DNA of 64,000 nt from Oscillospiraceae bacterium (GTDB lineage: Bacteria > Bacillota > Clostridia > Oscillospirales > Ruminococcaceae), in NCBI GenBank assembly GCA_017847875.1, contig JAGASN010000002.1:62001-126000 (forward strand). Direction: 5' to 3'. The translations under genes and the position numbers were made by a program. Shown piece after piece: positions 17,468 to 26,128 of the stretch; the first letter of the stretch is position 1; each line of letters begins with the position of its first letter. The notes beneath the pieces were generated by a model. That model had not been told where the DNA came from, searched no databases, and saw only the letters and a program-made list of their open reading frames with translations.

Positions 17468-18607
17468 TTATTTGATAAGTGAAGAAGCAAATTTGCGTGC
17501 CTCTTTATCTGTTTCAAAAACTTCTTCAAAACTGTCGCCGTTTGAAAAATTCTTTTCAACAGTCTGTTCAAGAATTTTCGGAATATCGGTGAAACCAATT
17601 TTTCCTTCAAGAAAAGCCGCTACGGCAATTTCGTCCGCGGCGTTGAAAGCGGCGGTTGCTGTTTTTCCAATCGAAAGAGCCCGCCTTGCAATATCCGTTG
17701 CGGGAAAAGCAAGATTATCCTGCGCAAAGAAATGGAGCGTTCCGATTTTTGCAAGGTCGAGGTGTTCAACAATGCTTTCACATCTTTCCGGAACGGTGAG
17801 CGCATATTGAATCGGCGTTCTCATATCCGGAACGCCAAGCTGCGCCAGAACGGAATTATCGGTGAATTCAACAAGGGAATGAACAATGCTTTCCCTGTGG
17901 ATCACCACTTCAATATTATTCTGCGGAACGCCGAAAAGATGCGCGGCTTCGATAATTTCAAGACCTTTGTTTGCCATTGTGGCGGAATCTATGGTAACTT
18001 TTCTGCCCATATTCCAGGTCGGGTGGTTAAGGGCATCTTCCGGTTTCATTTTTTCAAGTTCCGCAGCGTTTTTTCCGAAAAAAGGTCCGCCGGAAGCAGT
18101 TAAAATAAGTTTTTGTATTCTTGCGTAATCGCCTTTTGCCTGAAGGCATTGAAAAATTGCGGAATGTTCGCTGTCCACCGGAAGGATTTTTACATCATGC
18201 TCCTTTGCATAATCCATAACCCTTTTGCCGCCGGCAACAAGGGTTTCCTTATTTGCGAGGGCAACATCGTTTCCGGCTTCAATTGCGGTTATTGTCGGGC
18301 GAAGTCCGGCAATTCCGGTAACGGCATTGAGCACGATATCGCATTCGATTTCCGCCGCTTTGAGCACGCCTTCTTCCCCACCGAGCACGGTTATATCAGT
18401 ATCGGAAAGCGCGATGCTCAAGCCCTTTGCCGCTTTTTCATCATAAAGAGCAACAAGCTTTGGCTTAAATTCTCTCGCTTGTTTTTCAAGAAGTTCGGCA
18501 TTGGTTCCTGCCGCAAGGGCAACAACGGAATAGCCGAGATTTCTGCATACATCAAGAGCCTGGGTTCCGATTGAACCGGTTGAACCCAAAATTGAAAGGC
18601 GCTTCAT
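17468..18607 (-). CDS. dxr: 1-deoxy-D-xylulose 5-phosphate reductoisomerase
   Basis: Dxr makes MEP, the committed step of the non-mevalonate pathway, using NADPH. The 379 residues begin with the nucleotide-binding G-S-T-G-S-I-G-T-Q (residues 8-16). P-V-D-S-E-H-S-A-I-F and S-G-G-P-F hold metal and substrate residues, and N-M-G-R-K-V-T-I-D-S-A-T-M is the family signature. ATG at 18607 after AGGAGG. Start of the dxr-rseP-ispG-polC run; 78 bases separate it from cdsA. Confidence 0.97.
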   Translation of the reverse strand: MKRLSILGSTGSIGTQALDVCRNLGYSVVALAAGTNAELLEKQAREFKPKLVALYDEKAAKGLSIALSDTDITVLGGEEGVLKAAEIECDIVLNAVTGIAGLRPTITAIEAGNDVALANKETLVAGGKRVMDYAKEHDVKILPVDSEHSAIFQCLQAKGDYARIQKLILTASGGPFFGKNAAELEKMKPEDALNHPTWNMGRKVTIDSATMANKGLEIIEAAHLFGVPQNNIEVVIHRESIVHSLVEFTDNSVLAQLGVPDMRTPIQYALTVPERCESIVEHLDLAKIGTLHFFAQDNLAFPATDIARRALSIGKTATAAFNAADEIAVAAFLEGKIGFTDIPKILEQTVEKNFSNGDSFEEVFETDKEARKFASSLIK

Positions 18608-18685
18608 TTTTATAAAAAAGCCTCCTTTTTTCTATAAAATTATTGCCGCACAAAGCGGCAATAAAACATTATCACAAATTTATAA

Positions 18686-19501
18686 TCAAACTATGAACGG
18701 GAAATAAAGATTCCACATATAAAGAATTGGTGCAACAAAAACCCAGCTGTCAAAACGGTCCATAATTCCGCCGTGACCGGGCATTATTTTTCCGTAATCC
18801 TTAACACCATACTGGCGTTTTATTGCGGAAGCGGCAAGGTCGCCGAAAATTGCAATTATCGCGCCGATTGGAAGGAAAATTGCGAAACTGGGCCAATTTA
18901 TTGTTTCTCCGGTAACTTTCGAGAAAATAAGGGCAAGAACGCAGCAGACCAAAAGATCGCCGAAAACTCCGCCAATGGCGCCTTCGACTGTTTTTTTGGG
19001 GCTTAATTCCGGGCAAAGCTTGCGTTTTCCGAAGAAATAGCCGCTGAAATATGCACAGGTATCGTTAAGCCATGCAACGGCAAGGCTCATCAGCACAAGA
19101 AAATAGGAAACCGGTTCGCCATAGTTTCTGAAAAGAAGAATTGTCGAAAATGCTTTCGGAAGAAAAAAGGTGAAGAAAAACGCAAAAGCCGCATCGGTTG
19201 CTTTTAAATCTTTATGGTGGTTCATTACAAAAAGAAGAACCACTATTCCGAAAGAAAATTCAACATATCCGGAAACGGAACCCATGGTCTGGTAAAAAGT
19301 TGTGGAAAAAAACGCCGCAAAAACCGCGCAGACCCCTGTGAATATTTTGTTTTCTGAAATTCCGACAGCGTTTAACATTTCATAAACTGCCATAACAGAA
19401 AGAGCGGCAACGGCTATATCCAAAACCGCAGTTTCAAAAAGGAATAAAACCGCACCGAGCAGAACAAGTCCCGCCAGGGCAGAAATAATTCTTGTTTTCA
19501 A
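18686..19501 (-). CDS. cdsA: Phosphatidate cytidylyltransferase
   Basis: CdsA makes CDP-diacylglycerol from phosphatidate and CTP in the membrane. The 271 residues form several TM helices, and the C-terminus carries K-D-x-G-x-x-x-P-G-H-G-G-I-M-D-R-F-D, the diagnostic CdsA motif. The start appears to be TTG at 19501 behind GAAGG. It directly follows uppS, as in most Firmicutes. Its substrate derives from the PlsY branch encoded at 2.5 kb. Confidence 0.95.
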   Translation of the reverse strand: MKTRIISALAGLVLLGAVLFLFETAVLDIAVAALSVMAVYEMLNAVGISENKIFTGVCAVFAAFFSTTFYQTMGSVSGYVEFSFGIVVLLFVMNHHKDLKATDAAFAFFFTFFLPKAFSTILLFRNYGEPVSYFLVLMSLAVAWLNDTCAYFSGYFFGKRKLCPELSPKKTVEGAIGGVFGDLLVCCVLALIFSKVTGETINWPSFAIFLPIGAIIAIFGDLAASAIKRQYGVKDYGKIMPGHGGIMDRFDSWVFVAPILYMWNLYFPFIV

Positions 19502-19528
19502 ATCTGTTTTACCTTCTTTTGCCTGATT

Positions 19529-20233
19529 TTAAACTCCGCCAAAGCGGCGGTTTCTTTTGGAGTATTCCTCCAAAGCTTTTTCAAGGTCGGATTTGGTAAA
19601 ATCCGGCCAGAGCACATCCATAAAAACAAATTCGGAATATGCGCTTTCCCAAAGGAGAAAGTTGGAAAGCCTTTCTTCCCCGCTTGGACGAATTATAAGG
19701 TCACATTCGGGAGTTCCCGAATAAAGATTTTCGGAAATCGTTTCTTCGGAAATTTCTTCCGGAGAAATTTCGCCGGAGGCAATTTTTTTCGCAATTTCCC
19801 GTACGGAATGGACGATTTCGTCCCTTCCGCCATAGTTAAGAGCAATCTGAACGGTCGTTATAATTTCGCCGACGTCCGCATTTTCCGCTTCCTCCATAAG
19901 TTTGAGCAAATCTTCGTCAAATGGCGTTCTGTCGCCGATAAAACGAACAGCGATATGTTCGTTTTTTGCCTTTGCCATGCCTTTAAGATAGCTTCGCATA
20001 AGGTTCATAATGCCTTCAACCTCGTCCTTCGGACGCTTCCAGTTTTCGGTTGAAAAGGCATAGACAGTGAGCCATTTTATTCCAAAATCACGGCAGCAGC
20101 GGGAAATATTTTCAAAAACCTCCGCGCCTTTTTTATGGCCGGCATTTCGCGGAAGGCCGCGTTTTTTTGCCCAACGGCCGTTTCCGTCCATAATAATGCC
20201 GATATGTTCCGGCAAAATCAGTTTATCGGACAT
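19529..20233 (-). CDS. uppS: Undecaprenyl diphosphate synthase (cis-prenyltransferase)
   Basis: UppS condenses isopentenyl diphosphate units into the C55 lipid carrier for cell wall synthesis. The 234 residues start MSDKLILPEHIGIIMDGNG, with catalytic Asp in I-M-D-G-N-G-R-W-A, then T-V-Y-A-F-S-T-E-N-W, and R-P-S-G-E-x-R-L-S-N-F-L-L-W near the end. The ATG at 20233 is fixed by GGAGG seven bases upstream; an upstream in-frame ATG has none. Confidence 0.96.
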   Translation of the reverse strand: MSDKLILPEHIGIIMDGNGRWAKKRGLPRNAGHKKGAEVFENISRCCRDFGIKWLTVYAFSTENWKRPKDEVEGIMNLMRSYLKGMAKAKNEHIAVRFIGDRTPFDEDLLKLMEEAENADVGEIITTVQIALNYGGRDEIVHSVREIAKKIASGEISPEEISEETISENLYSGTPECDLIIRPSGEERLSNFLLWESAYSEFVFMDVLWPDFTKSDLEKALEEYSKRNRRFGGV

Positions 20234-20263
20234 ATCGGCACCTCCATTCAAAATATAGGATCA

Positions 20264-20818
20264 TCAGATCTCCATGATCTCTTTTTCTTTTTCGTTAGCC
20301 ATTTTTTCAATTCTTGCTACGAAATCATCGGTGAGTTTCTGGATATCTTTTTCAAGATCCTTAAGGTCATCTTCGGTGATGAGCTTATCTTTAAGCTGTT
20401 TTTTGCAAAAATCGTTTGCGTCACGTCTGTGGTTACGGACATTTACTTTTGCTTCTTCGGAATGTTTTGCAATGGTTTTGCAAAGGTCTTTACGGCGTTC
20501 CTCGGTAAGAGGCGGGAAAACAAGGCGGATGCAAACACCGTCATTCTGGGGCGGAATTCCGATATCGGAAGCGTTGATTGCTTTTTCAATAAGTTTAAGG
20601 CAGCTTCTGTCCCAGGGCTGGATAACAAGGATTCTTGCTTCGGAAACAGAAACGGCAGCAACCTGGTTGATGGGGGTCATGGAACCGTAATATTCAACGC
20701 TTACTCTGTCAAGAACGCCGGGGTTCGCGCGTCCTGCACGGATTGAAGCAAAGTCGCTTGCAAGTACGGAAAGGGTTTTCTCCATTTTTTCATTATAGGG
20801 AATAAGTTGTTCTCTCAT
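20264..20818 (-). CDS. frr: Ribosome recycling factor
   Basis: RRF splits post-termination ribosomes with EF-G. The 184 residues match the family length (185). R-A-G-R-A-N-P-G-V-L-D and the C-terminal K-x-L-T-D-x-F-V-x-x-I-x-x-x-x-x-x-K-E-K-E-I-M-E-I are diagnostic. ATG at 20818 follows AAGGAGG. It lies between pyrH and uppS, the canonical position. Confidence 0.98.
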   Translation of the reverse strand: MREQLIPYNEKMEKTLSVLASDFASIRAGRANPGVLDRVSVEYYGSMTPINQVAAVSVSEARILVIQPWDRSCLKLIEKAINASDIGIPPQNDGVCIRLVFPPLTEERRKDLCKTIAKHSEEAKVNVRNHRRDANDFCKKQLKDKLITEDDLKDLEKDIQKLTDDFVARIEKMANEKEKEIMEI

Positions 20819-20913
20819 AACGTCCTCCTTTTTCTCGGTGACTAAGGATTATAAAAGCCGGTTTTGCGGAAAATTCACCGGATTTTCCGCCGGCAAAATT
20901 AACTTTTTAATAA

Positions 20914-21621
20914 TCAGCCGGTAACGACGGTACCGATGTTTTCGCCCTGGATAGCTCTTACGATATTTTCCGGATCATCAAGGTTGAAAACAAGAACGGG
21001 CATGTTGTTATCGCGGCAAAGAGCTGCGGAAGTTGCGTCCATAACGGCAAGTTCCTTATCAAGAACTTCCTTGAAGGTAAGGGTATCATAGCGTTTTGCG
21101 TCTTCGAACTTATGCGGGTCTTTGTCATAAACTCCGTCAACCATGGTTGCTTTGAAGAATATATCCGCATTGATTTCAACCGCTCTGAGGGCACTTGCGG
21201 TATCGGTAGAGAAACAGGGTCTTCCTATTCCGCCGCCGAAAACGACAACACGACCTTTGTTAAGGTGTCTTATGGCTCTTCCTTTGATGAAAAGTTCCGC
21301 AATTTCCGGCATGGAGATAGCGGTCTGAACTCTTGAATCAACGCCCATCTGTTCAAGGGTATCGCCGACAGCGATTGCGTTGATAATTGTTGCGAGCATT
21401 CCCATGTGGTCGGCTCTGGTTCTGTCCATGTTTCCGCTTGAGCGTCCGCGCCAGAAGTTTCCGCCGCCAACAACAATTGCGACCTCAGCGCCGAGTTCGA
21501 CACATTTTTTAATGCTTTCGCAAATGGGGGTGATGATGCTGAAATCAAGGCCAACGCCTTTGGGTCCTGCAAGGGCTTCTCCGCTTATTTTAATAAGCAC
21601 CCTTTTGTATTTAAGTCCCAT
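20914..21621 (-). CDS. pyrH: UMP kinase
   Basis: PyrH phosphorylates UMP to UDP. The 235 residues start [19 protein letters not shown] and contain [11 protein letters not shown]-x-M-G-M-L-A-T-x-I-N and [11 protein letters not shown], all typical. I chose ATG 21621, nine bases after GGAG, over the in-frame ATG at 21636. In most relatives pyrH directly follows tsf; here the PduS/PduT-like pair and a terminator intervene. Confidence 0.96.
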   Translation of the reverse strand: MGLKYKRVLIKISGEALAGPKGVGLDFSIITPICESIKKCVELGAEVAIVVGGGNFWRGRSSGNMDRTRADHMGMLATIINAIAVGDTLEQMGVDSRVQTAISMPEIAELFIKGRAIRHLNKGRVVVFGGGIGRPCFSTDTASALRAVEINADIFFKATMVDGVYDKDPHKFEDAKRYDTLTFKEVLDKELAVMDATSAALCRDNNMPVLVFNLDDPENIVRAIQGENIGTVVTG

Positions 21622-21760
21622 ATCATATCGCTCCAATCGTCATAGCAGGAAGAAGCTTATTCCCCTCCCTATTCTATATTATTTTACTATAATAAAGAAC
21701 AGATGTAAAGATTAAAAATGATAATTTTGGGAATTTGGTTTTCATATTTTGTTTACTGCA

Positions 21761-21800
21761 TAAAAAAACACCCTGCCGATTGGCAGGGTGTTTTTTTTAT
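21761..21800. terminator. Strong bidirectional terminator after the PduT-like gene
   Basis: ACACCCTGCC-GATT-GGCAGGGTGT stem with flanking A7 and T8 runs. The palindrome extends outward to TGCAT/ATGCA. It closes the PduS-PduT unit and separates it from pyrH. Confidence 0.93.
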
Positions 21801-21814
21801 GCAGTGTACAGTGA

Positions 21815-22363
21815 TTACAGAAGAGAATCGAAAAGTTCGGGTGCATATTTCGGGATAACGGTGGAACCGATATAGAGGTCCATTCTTGCTGCTTCTTCAA
21901 TACCAGCAGCAACTGCGGCTCTTACAGCACCAACATCACCGGTAAGGGTTACAATACCTTTACCGCCGACAGCATAACCCATGGTGATACCAACGAGGCT
22001 GATCTGTGCAGCTTTTGCAGCAACATCAGCTGCTTTGATAGCAGAAGTGATGCTGTAGAATTCCATTGCGCCGATTGCATCGCCTTTGACAATCTGGGCG
22101 GTGCCGCTAAGTGCAGGAATAAGCTGGGGATGTACGTTCTGGATAATCATCTTATCAACAACGCAGTTTGCACCGTTCATTTCGCCGGCAAGAACGGAGG
22201 CTTTAACGGAACCGGTGTCGCCGGTGATGATGATGATATATTTGCCGGGGCATACAGTGGAAGTTCTGATAAGAGAAACGTCCGCTGCTTTGAGCATTAC
22301 ATCGCAGGTTTCGATACCTTTTGCAATGCTGTTGAATTCAAGCATTCCGATAGTCTGGATCAT
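21815..22363 (-). CDS. pduT: PduT-like microcompartment trimeric shell protein (tandem BMC domains)
   Basis: The 182 residues form two BMC domains in tandem: residues 1-90, beginning I-G-M-L-E-F-N-S-I-A-K-G, and 91-182, beginning I-G-A-M-E-F-Y-S-I-T. This is the BMC-T pseudohexameric shell class. Overall form and length match PduT of the propanediol-utilisation compartment (184 residues). Cys38 lies in T-V-C-P-G-K, the same place as the PduT cysteine that binds a [4Fe-4S] cluster in the pore. Its ATG overlaps the PduS-like stop by four bases. No other BMC gene is in the window. Function as an electron conduit is inferred from the family. Confidence 0.9.
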   Translation of the reverse strand: MIQTIGMLEFNSIAKGIETCDVMLKAADVSLIRTSTVCPGKYIIIITGDTGSVKASVLAGEMNGANCVVDKMIIQNVHPQLIPALSGTAQIVKGDAIGAMEFYSITSAIKAADVAAKAAQISLVGITMGYAVGGKGIVTLTGDVGAVRAAVAAGIEEAARMDLYIGSTVIPKYAPELFDSLL

Positions 22364-23715
22364 TTGCTCTCCCTCCTTAATACTACTCTGTCAGTAACAG
22401 CGACAACTTCGCCGTCAAAGCTTGCATAAACATTTGCGCCAAGTTTACCTTCGTCCATCTGGCCAATTACGTCGCCCTTTTTGACTTTGTCACCAACTGC
22501 AACAACAGCGGTGGAAGGAGCGCCGATATGCTGTTTGAGAGGAATCTCAACAGTTTCGGGTTCAAGAACGATGGGTTCATCGGTAAGAAGATGTTTGCCA
22601 TAGTATTTGGTAAGGTCAAGACGAGCTGCAAGGCGGTTGGTCGGAATCTTTCTGACCTCGCGTTCAGGTCTTTCAACGGGTTCCATGTTCTTGGGAACAT
22701 CGATTCCTCTTGCGCGAAGCTCGTTCTTGATATAAACGTTTGCTTTTCTGGGAGCAAGGTGCATCGGGCAGGAGAAGAGTTCGCAAGCACCGCATTCGCA
22801 GCAGTTCATTGCATGTCCGAATACGCGAAGGAATTCGTCATTATCGTTGATCATGTTAACTCTGTAAAGGTTTCTCATAATCTTATGAGGTTCAATATCA
22901 TGACCAATCTGATATCTGGGGCAGTTATCAGTGCACATACGGCACTGGATGCAGCTGGATTTTGCTCTGTTCTTCATGGACTCGGATTTGAGGTGAGCCC
23001 ATCTTACAAGGTGATGATCTTTGGGAAGAACGATGATGTTACCATCGGTTTTGGTGATAACAAGTTTATCGATATCTTCTTCCTGATCGTGAACACCGCC
23101 CATCATAGGTCCGCCCATGATTACTGCATAGTTGGAAATGGTGGGGTTTGCTGCTTCAACGCATGCACGAACAGAAGTTCCGAGCGGTACGGAAAGCATA
23201 ACAGGATGTTTTACTTCACCGACAACGCTGAGGAATTTATCGGTAACAGGTTTGCCCTCAAAAGCATCTACGATGTTGAGAACAGTACCGACGTTGTCAA
23301 CAACAGCGCCTACCATAAGCGGAATTCCTCTTTCGGGAACGGATTTACCGGTGATTTCGCAAACGATTACCTGCTCGTCACCAGCCGGGTAGAAATAGCC
23401 CATTTTGTGGAGTTTGATGTCGCTTCCGGCTTCAGCAATAGCGGCTTCGAGAGCAGCAATTTCGGTTTTGTATGCTGCTTTGAGAGCTATGTACTTTTTG
23501 TCAGCGCCGAGTTCTTTTGCGATCATGTCAACACCTTTTACAAGGTCTGCTGCTCTGGTACGCATGAGGAACTTATCGGTTTCGATAAGGGGCTCACACT
23601 CTGCTGCGTTGACAATGAAGTACTCGGATTTAGCGTTCAGTTTTACATGGGTAGGAAAACCTGCGCCGCCCGCACCGACTATACCGGCATTCTTTACGGT
23701 TTCGACTAAACTCAT
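22360..23715 (-). CDS. pduS: PduS-like RnfC-family Fe-S flavoprotein
   Basis: The 451 residues match PduS, an RnfC-like protein described as a cobalamin reductase and redox partner of PduT. It has the glycine-rich G-A-G-G-A-G-F-P at about 14-21 (FMN/NADH-binding RnfC core), an SLBB-type middle, and two [4Fe-4S] motifs: C-I-Q-C-R-M-C-T-D-N-C-P (255-266) and C-C-E-C-G-A-C-E-L-F-S-C-P (about 305-317). A C-terminal barrel-sandwich region follows. The start is ATG 23715 after GGGAGGTG. It has its own promoter region and no neighbouring diol dehydratase, EutT/PduO or aldehyde dehydrogenase. Confidence 0.9.
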   Translation of the reverse strand: MSLVETVKNAGIVGAGGAGFPTHVKLNAKSEYFIVNAAECEPLIETDKFLMRTRAADLVKGVDMIAKELGADKKYIALKAAYKTEIAALEAAIAEAGSDIKLHKMGYFYPAGDEQVIVCEITGKSVPERGIPLMVGAVVDNVGTVLNIVDAFEGKPVTDKFLSVVGEVKHPVMLSVPLGTSVRACVEAANPTISNYAVIMGGPMMGGVHDQEEDIDKLVITKTDGNIIVLPKDHHLVRWAHLKSESMKNRAKSSCIQCRMCTDNCPRYQIGHDIEPHKIMRNLYRVNMINDNDEFLRVFGHAMNCCECGACELFSCPMHLAPRKANVYIKNELRARGIDVPKNMEPVERPEREVRKIPTNRLAARLDLTKYYGKHLLTDEPIVLEPETVEIPLKQHIGAPSTAVVAVGDKVKKGDVIGQMDEGKLGANVYASFDGEVVAVTDRVVLRRESK

Positions 23716-23777
23716 ATGAATGCACCTCCCTGTAATTTTCTGCAATTTACGCTTTAATAAAATCCAGAAGAATATAA

Positions 23778-23808
23778 ATTATAATACAAATCTATCTTCT
23801 TCTGTCAT
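23778..23808 (-). promoter_or_regulatory. Probable promoter of the PduS-PduT pair
   Basis: A TATAAT (23778-23783) on the minus strand is preceded at 19 bases by ATGACA (23803-23808), in the tsf-pduS gap. The long spacer makes the -35 tentative. Confidence 0.5.
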
Positions 23809-23834
23809 AACGCACTTAATTCATTAAGGCTGAA

Positions 23835-24755
23835 TTATTTGCCTGCCATCTGTTTGGCAACTTCGTCTGCGAAGTTTTCCTGTTTTTTCTCAATGCCTTC
23901 GCCTTTTTCCATGCGAACGAATTCAGTGATTTTGATGGAACCGCCGAGTTCTTTTGCAACTTTTTCGGTGTAGCCTTTGATATCGAAATCAGGATCTTTA
24001 ACGAATTCCTGGTTCATGAGGCAGTTTTCTTTATAGAATTTGCCGATTCTGCCGTCAACCATTTTTTCTTTAACTGCGTCGGGTTTGTTTGCAAGTTTTT
24101 CGTCGTTGCTGATCTGAGCAAAGAGGATTTCTTTCTCATGAGCAATAACTTCTGCGGGAACGCAGTGCTCGCAGATATAGGTGGGGTTTGCTGCAGCGAT
24201 CTGCATAGCAACGTCTTTGCCGTATTCAGCAAAGCCTTCTTTGTCTGCAACATCGGTTGCGAATTTTACCATAACACCGATGGTGCCGCCGCCGTGAACA
24301 TAAGTTGCGACGTCGCCTTCATAACGAACGAAACGACGAACTTTAAGGTTTTCACGGATTTTGAGCTGTCTGTCCTGAAGGTGTTCGTTAACGGTTCTGC
24401 CGTCAACAACACAAGCGAGGAGAGCTTCGACGTCTGCAGGATCGTTGTCGATAACAGCCTGTCCTGCAAGTTTTACGAATTCACGGAAATCTTCGTTTTT
24501 GGAAACGAAGTCGGTTTCGGAGTTAACTTCGATAGCAACGGAAACTTTCTTTTCTGCATCGGTGAATGCAAGAACAAGACCTTCTGCTGCAATTCTGCCG
24601 GATTTTTTTGCAACGGATGCAAGACCTTTTTCACGAAGGAATTCAACTGCTTTTTCCATGTCGCCATCGGTTTCGATGAGAGCTTTTTTGCAGTCGAGCA
24701 TTCCGCATTCGGTCATTTCGCGGAGAGTTTTAACGTCTTGAGCGGTAAAGGGCAT
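23835..24755 (-). CDS. tsf: Elongation factor Ts
   Basis: EF-Ts is the nucleotide exchange factor of EF-Tu. The 306 residues start MPFTAQDVKTLREMTECGM, the UBA-like domain with L-R-x-x-T-x-x-G-M-x-D-C-K-K-A-L. E-V-N-S-E-T-D-F-V-S-K-N-E-x-F follows at about 75-90. ATG 24755 follows GAGGAGG, which lies inside the last codons of rpsB; the genes are one base apart. An upstream in-frame start inside rpsB was rejected. Confidence 0.97.
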   Translation of the reverse strand: MPFTAQDVKTLREMTECGMLDCKKALIETDGDMEKAVEFLREKGLASVAKKSGRIAAEGLVLAFTDAEKKVSVAIEVNSETDFVSKNEDFREFVKLAGQAVIDNDPADVEALLACVVDGRTVNEHLQDRQLKIRENLKVRRFVRYEGDVATYVHGGGTIGVMVKFATDVADKEGFAEYGKDVAMQIAAANPTYICEHCVPAEVIAHEKEILFAQISNDEKLANKPDAVKEKMVDGRIGKFYKENCLMNQEFVKDPDFDIKGYTEKVAKELGGSIKITEFVRMEKGEGIEKKQENFADEVAKQMAGK

Positions 24756-24756
24756 A

Positions 24757-25479
24757 TTATTCTGCCTCCTCTTCAGATTCTTCAGGAAGATTCTGTTCAC
24801 CCTGTCTGCCTTCAATGATAGCGTCAGCGATGGTGCCTGCGATGAGTTTTACAGCGCGGATAGCGTCATCGTTGCCGGGGATAACATAGTCGACATCGTC
24901 GGGGTCGCAGTTAGTGTCAACAATAGCTACGATCGGAATACCGAGTTTTTTTGCTTCTGCAACGGCGATTTTCTCTTTTCTGGAGTCAACGATGAAGAGA
25001 GCGCCGGGGAGCTCGGTCATATCTTCGATACCGCCAAGGAATTTTTCAAGTTTCTCAATTTCAAGAGTGAGCTTGGTTGCTTCTTTCTTGGTAAGGCGAT
25101 CGAAAGTGCCGTCTTCCTCCATTTTGCGGAGCTGCTGAAGACGAGCGATTCTTCTTCTGATGGTCTTGAAGTTGGTGAGCATACCGCCGAGCCAGCGAGC
25201 GTTTACGAAATATGCGCCTGCTCTTTCAGCTTCTTCACGGACGGAATCGGCAGCCTGTTTTTTGGTGCCAACGAAAAGAACGGATTTGCCTTCTGCGGAA
25301 AGTTCGTTTACGAAGGAATATGCTTCCTCGATTTTCTTAACGGTTTTCTGAAGGTCGATGATGTAGATTCCGTTTCTTTCGGTGAAGATATACGGAGCCA
25401 TTTTAGGGTTCCAGCGGCGGGTCTGGTGACCAAAGTGTACACCAGCTTCAAGCAGCTGTTTCATAGATACTACGGACAT
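24757..25479 (-). CDS. rpsB: 30S ribosomal protein S2
   Basis: S2 of the small subunit. The 240 residues start [19 protein letters not shown], then [12 protein letters not shown], and end in the acidic tail [11 protein letters not shown]. The ATG at 25479 follows AAGGAGG; a longer open frame upstream overlaps the structured leader and is rejected. First gene of the rpsB-tsf unit. Confidence 0.97.
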   Translation of the reverse strand: MSVVSMKQLLEAGVHFGHQTRRWNPKMAPYIFTERNGIYIIDLQKTVKKIEEAYSFVNELSAEGKSVLFVGTKKQAADSVREEAERAGAYFVNARWLGGMLTNFKTIRRRIARLQQLRKMEEDGTFDRLTKKEATKLTLEIEKLEKFLGGIEDMTELPGALFIVDSRKEKIAVAEAKKLGIPIVAIVDTNCDPDDVDYVIPGNDDAIRAVKLIAGTIADAIIEGRQGEQNLPEESEEEAE

Positions 25480-25500
25480 TGTTTTTTTCCTCCTTGTTAT

Positions 25501-25572
25501 TACCTCCACCCCAGTCATTTCCCGGCAGCAACCGGGTTTTCCCGGTCAACGACCGACGGGATTGTGGGGTGT
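25501..25572 (-). promoter_or_regulatory. Structured 5' leader of rpsB, candidate S2 autoregulatory element
   Basis: An outer stem CACCCCA/TGGGGTG (25507-25513 with 25565-25571) encloses CCCG/CGGG (25521-25524 with 25557-25560). Inside are two mutually exclusive hairpins sharing 25543-25546: ACCGGG-TTTT-CCCGGT (25531-25546) and CGGTC-AAC-GACCG (25543-25555). The outer stem ends about 20 bases before the AAGGAGG of rpsB. I know of no named Firmicutes leader of this type. Confidence 0.55.
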
Positions 25573-25622
25573 GTGTGCTTTTAGAAGACGCAATTATAGA
25601 CTTACAGTCTTCCAGCCATTAG

Positions 25623-25651
25623 ATTATAACACTAAAAGCAATTTATTGCAA
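25623..25651 (-). promoter_or_regulatory. Sigma-A-type promoter for rpsB-tsf
   Basis: TTGCAA (25646-25651) and TATAAT (25623-25628) on the minus strand are 17 bases apart, giving a leader of about 140 bases before rpsB. Confidence 0.75.
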
Positions 25652-25664
25652 CCGTTTTTGCTGT

Positions 25665-25967
25665 TTATGATAAGAAAAAATTTAAAAATTTTTGTAAAAT
25701 ATTTATCTTTTCCTTGTGTATTCTGCCACATTCTTCGGTTTTTACAAGAATTATATCTTTCCCGATGGTTTCGATTTTATCCCAGTTTATAACAAAGTCC
25801 TCTTCCCTTCCGAAAATTCCGAAAAATCCCGGTTTTCCCTTTATGATTATTGCCGCTGTTTTTCGCGTTTCCGTATCAAAAAGAACATCCCCCGGGAAGC
25901 CGAAAGAACTTCCGTCCAGAACATTTATCACTTCTTTTTCAAGGATTTCTCCGAAAGTTGTAAGCAT
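25665..25967 (-). CDS. YlmC/YmxH family sporulation protein (PRC-barrel)
   Basis: The 100 residues form a PRC-barrel-like protein of the YlmC/YmxH sporulation family: an N-terminal L-x-x-x-E-V-I-N-V-x-D-G-x-x-x-G-x-x-x-D-V-x-F-D segment, then F-G-I-F-G-R-E-E-D and I-N-W-D-K-I-x-x-I-G-x-D-I-I-L-V. Its molecular job is unknown. It faces away from sigG, which fits a sporulation neighbourhood. The ATG at 25967 follows AGGTGG. Confidence 0.88.
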   Translation of the reverse strand: MLTTFGEILEKEVINVLDGSSFGFPGDVLFDTETRKTAAIIIKGKPGFFGIFGREEDFVINWDKIETIGKDIILVKTEECGRIHKEKINILQKFLNFFLS

Positions 25968-26024
25968 ATATCCACCTTCTTTTTTTCACAAATATATGCC
26001 GGTTTTTTTATTTTTTGTATGTCC

Positions 26025-26083
26025 GTGCTCAAAAATTACCATTTTCAAAAGCCGTGCTCAAATGAATATTTCTGTGCTCAAAA
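26025..26083. repeat. Three direct GTGCTCAAA repeats upstream of sigG
   Basis: Copies at 26025, 26054 and 26074 lie in the gap between ylmC and sigG. The same 9-mer recurs elsewhere in the window (see findings). Here it could also be an operator cluster. Confidence 0.7.
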
Positions 26084-26128
26084 GTCAAGGATTAACTTTG
26101 AAAAAATCATTCTGAATGGGGTTTTTTA

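Noticed and set aside
26025-26083. CRISPR-like array from three GTGCTCAAA copies
   Set aside because: Repeats are only 9 bases, unevenly spaced and not associated with cas genes.
26040-26128. Sigma-F/G promoter for sigG (TGAATA at 26063 and CATTCT at 26108)
   Set aside because: The spacing of 39 bases is far outside the 15-17 expected.
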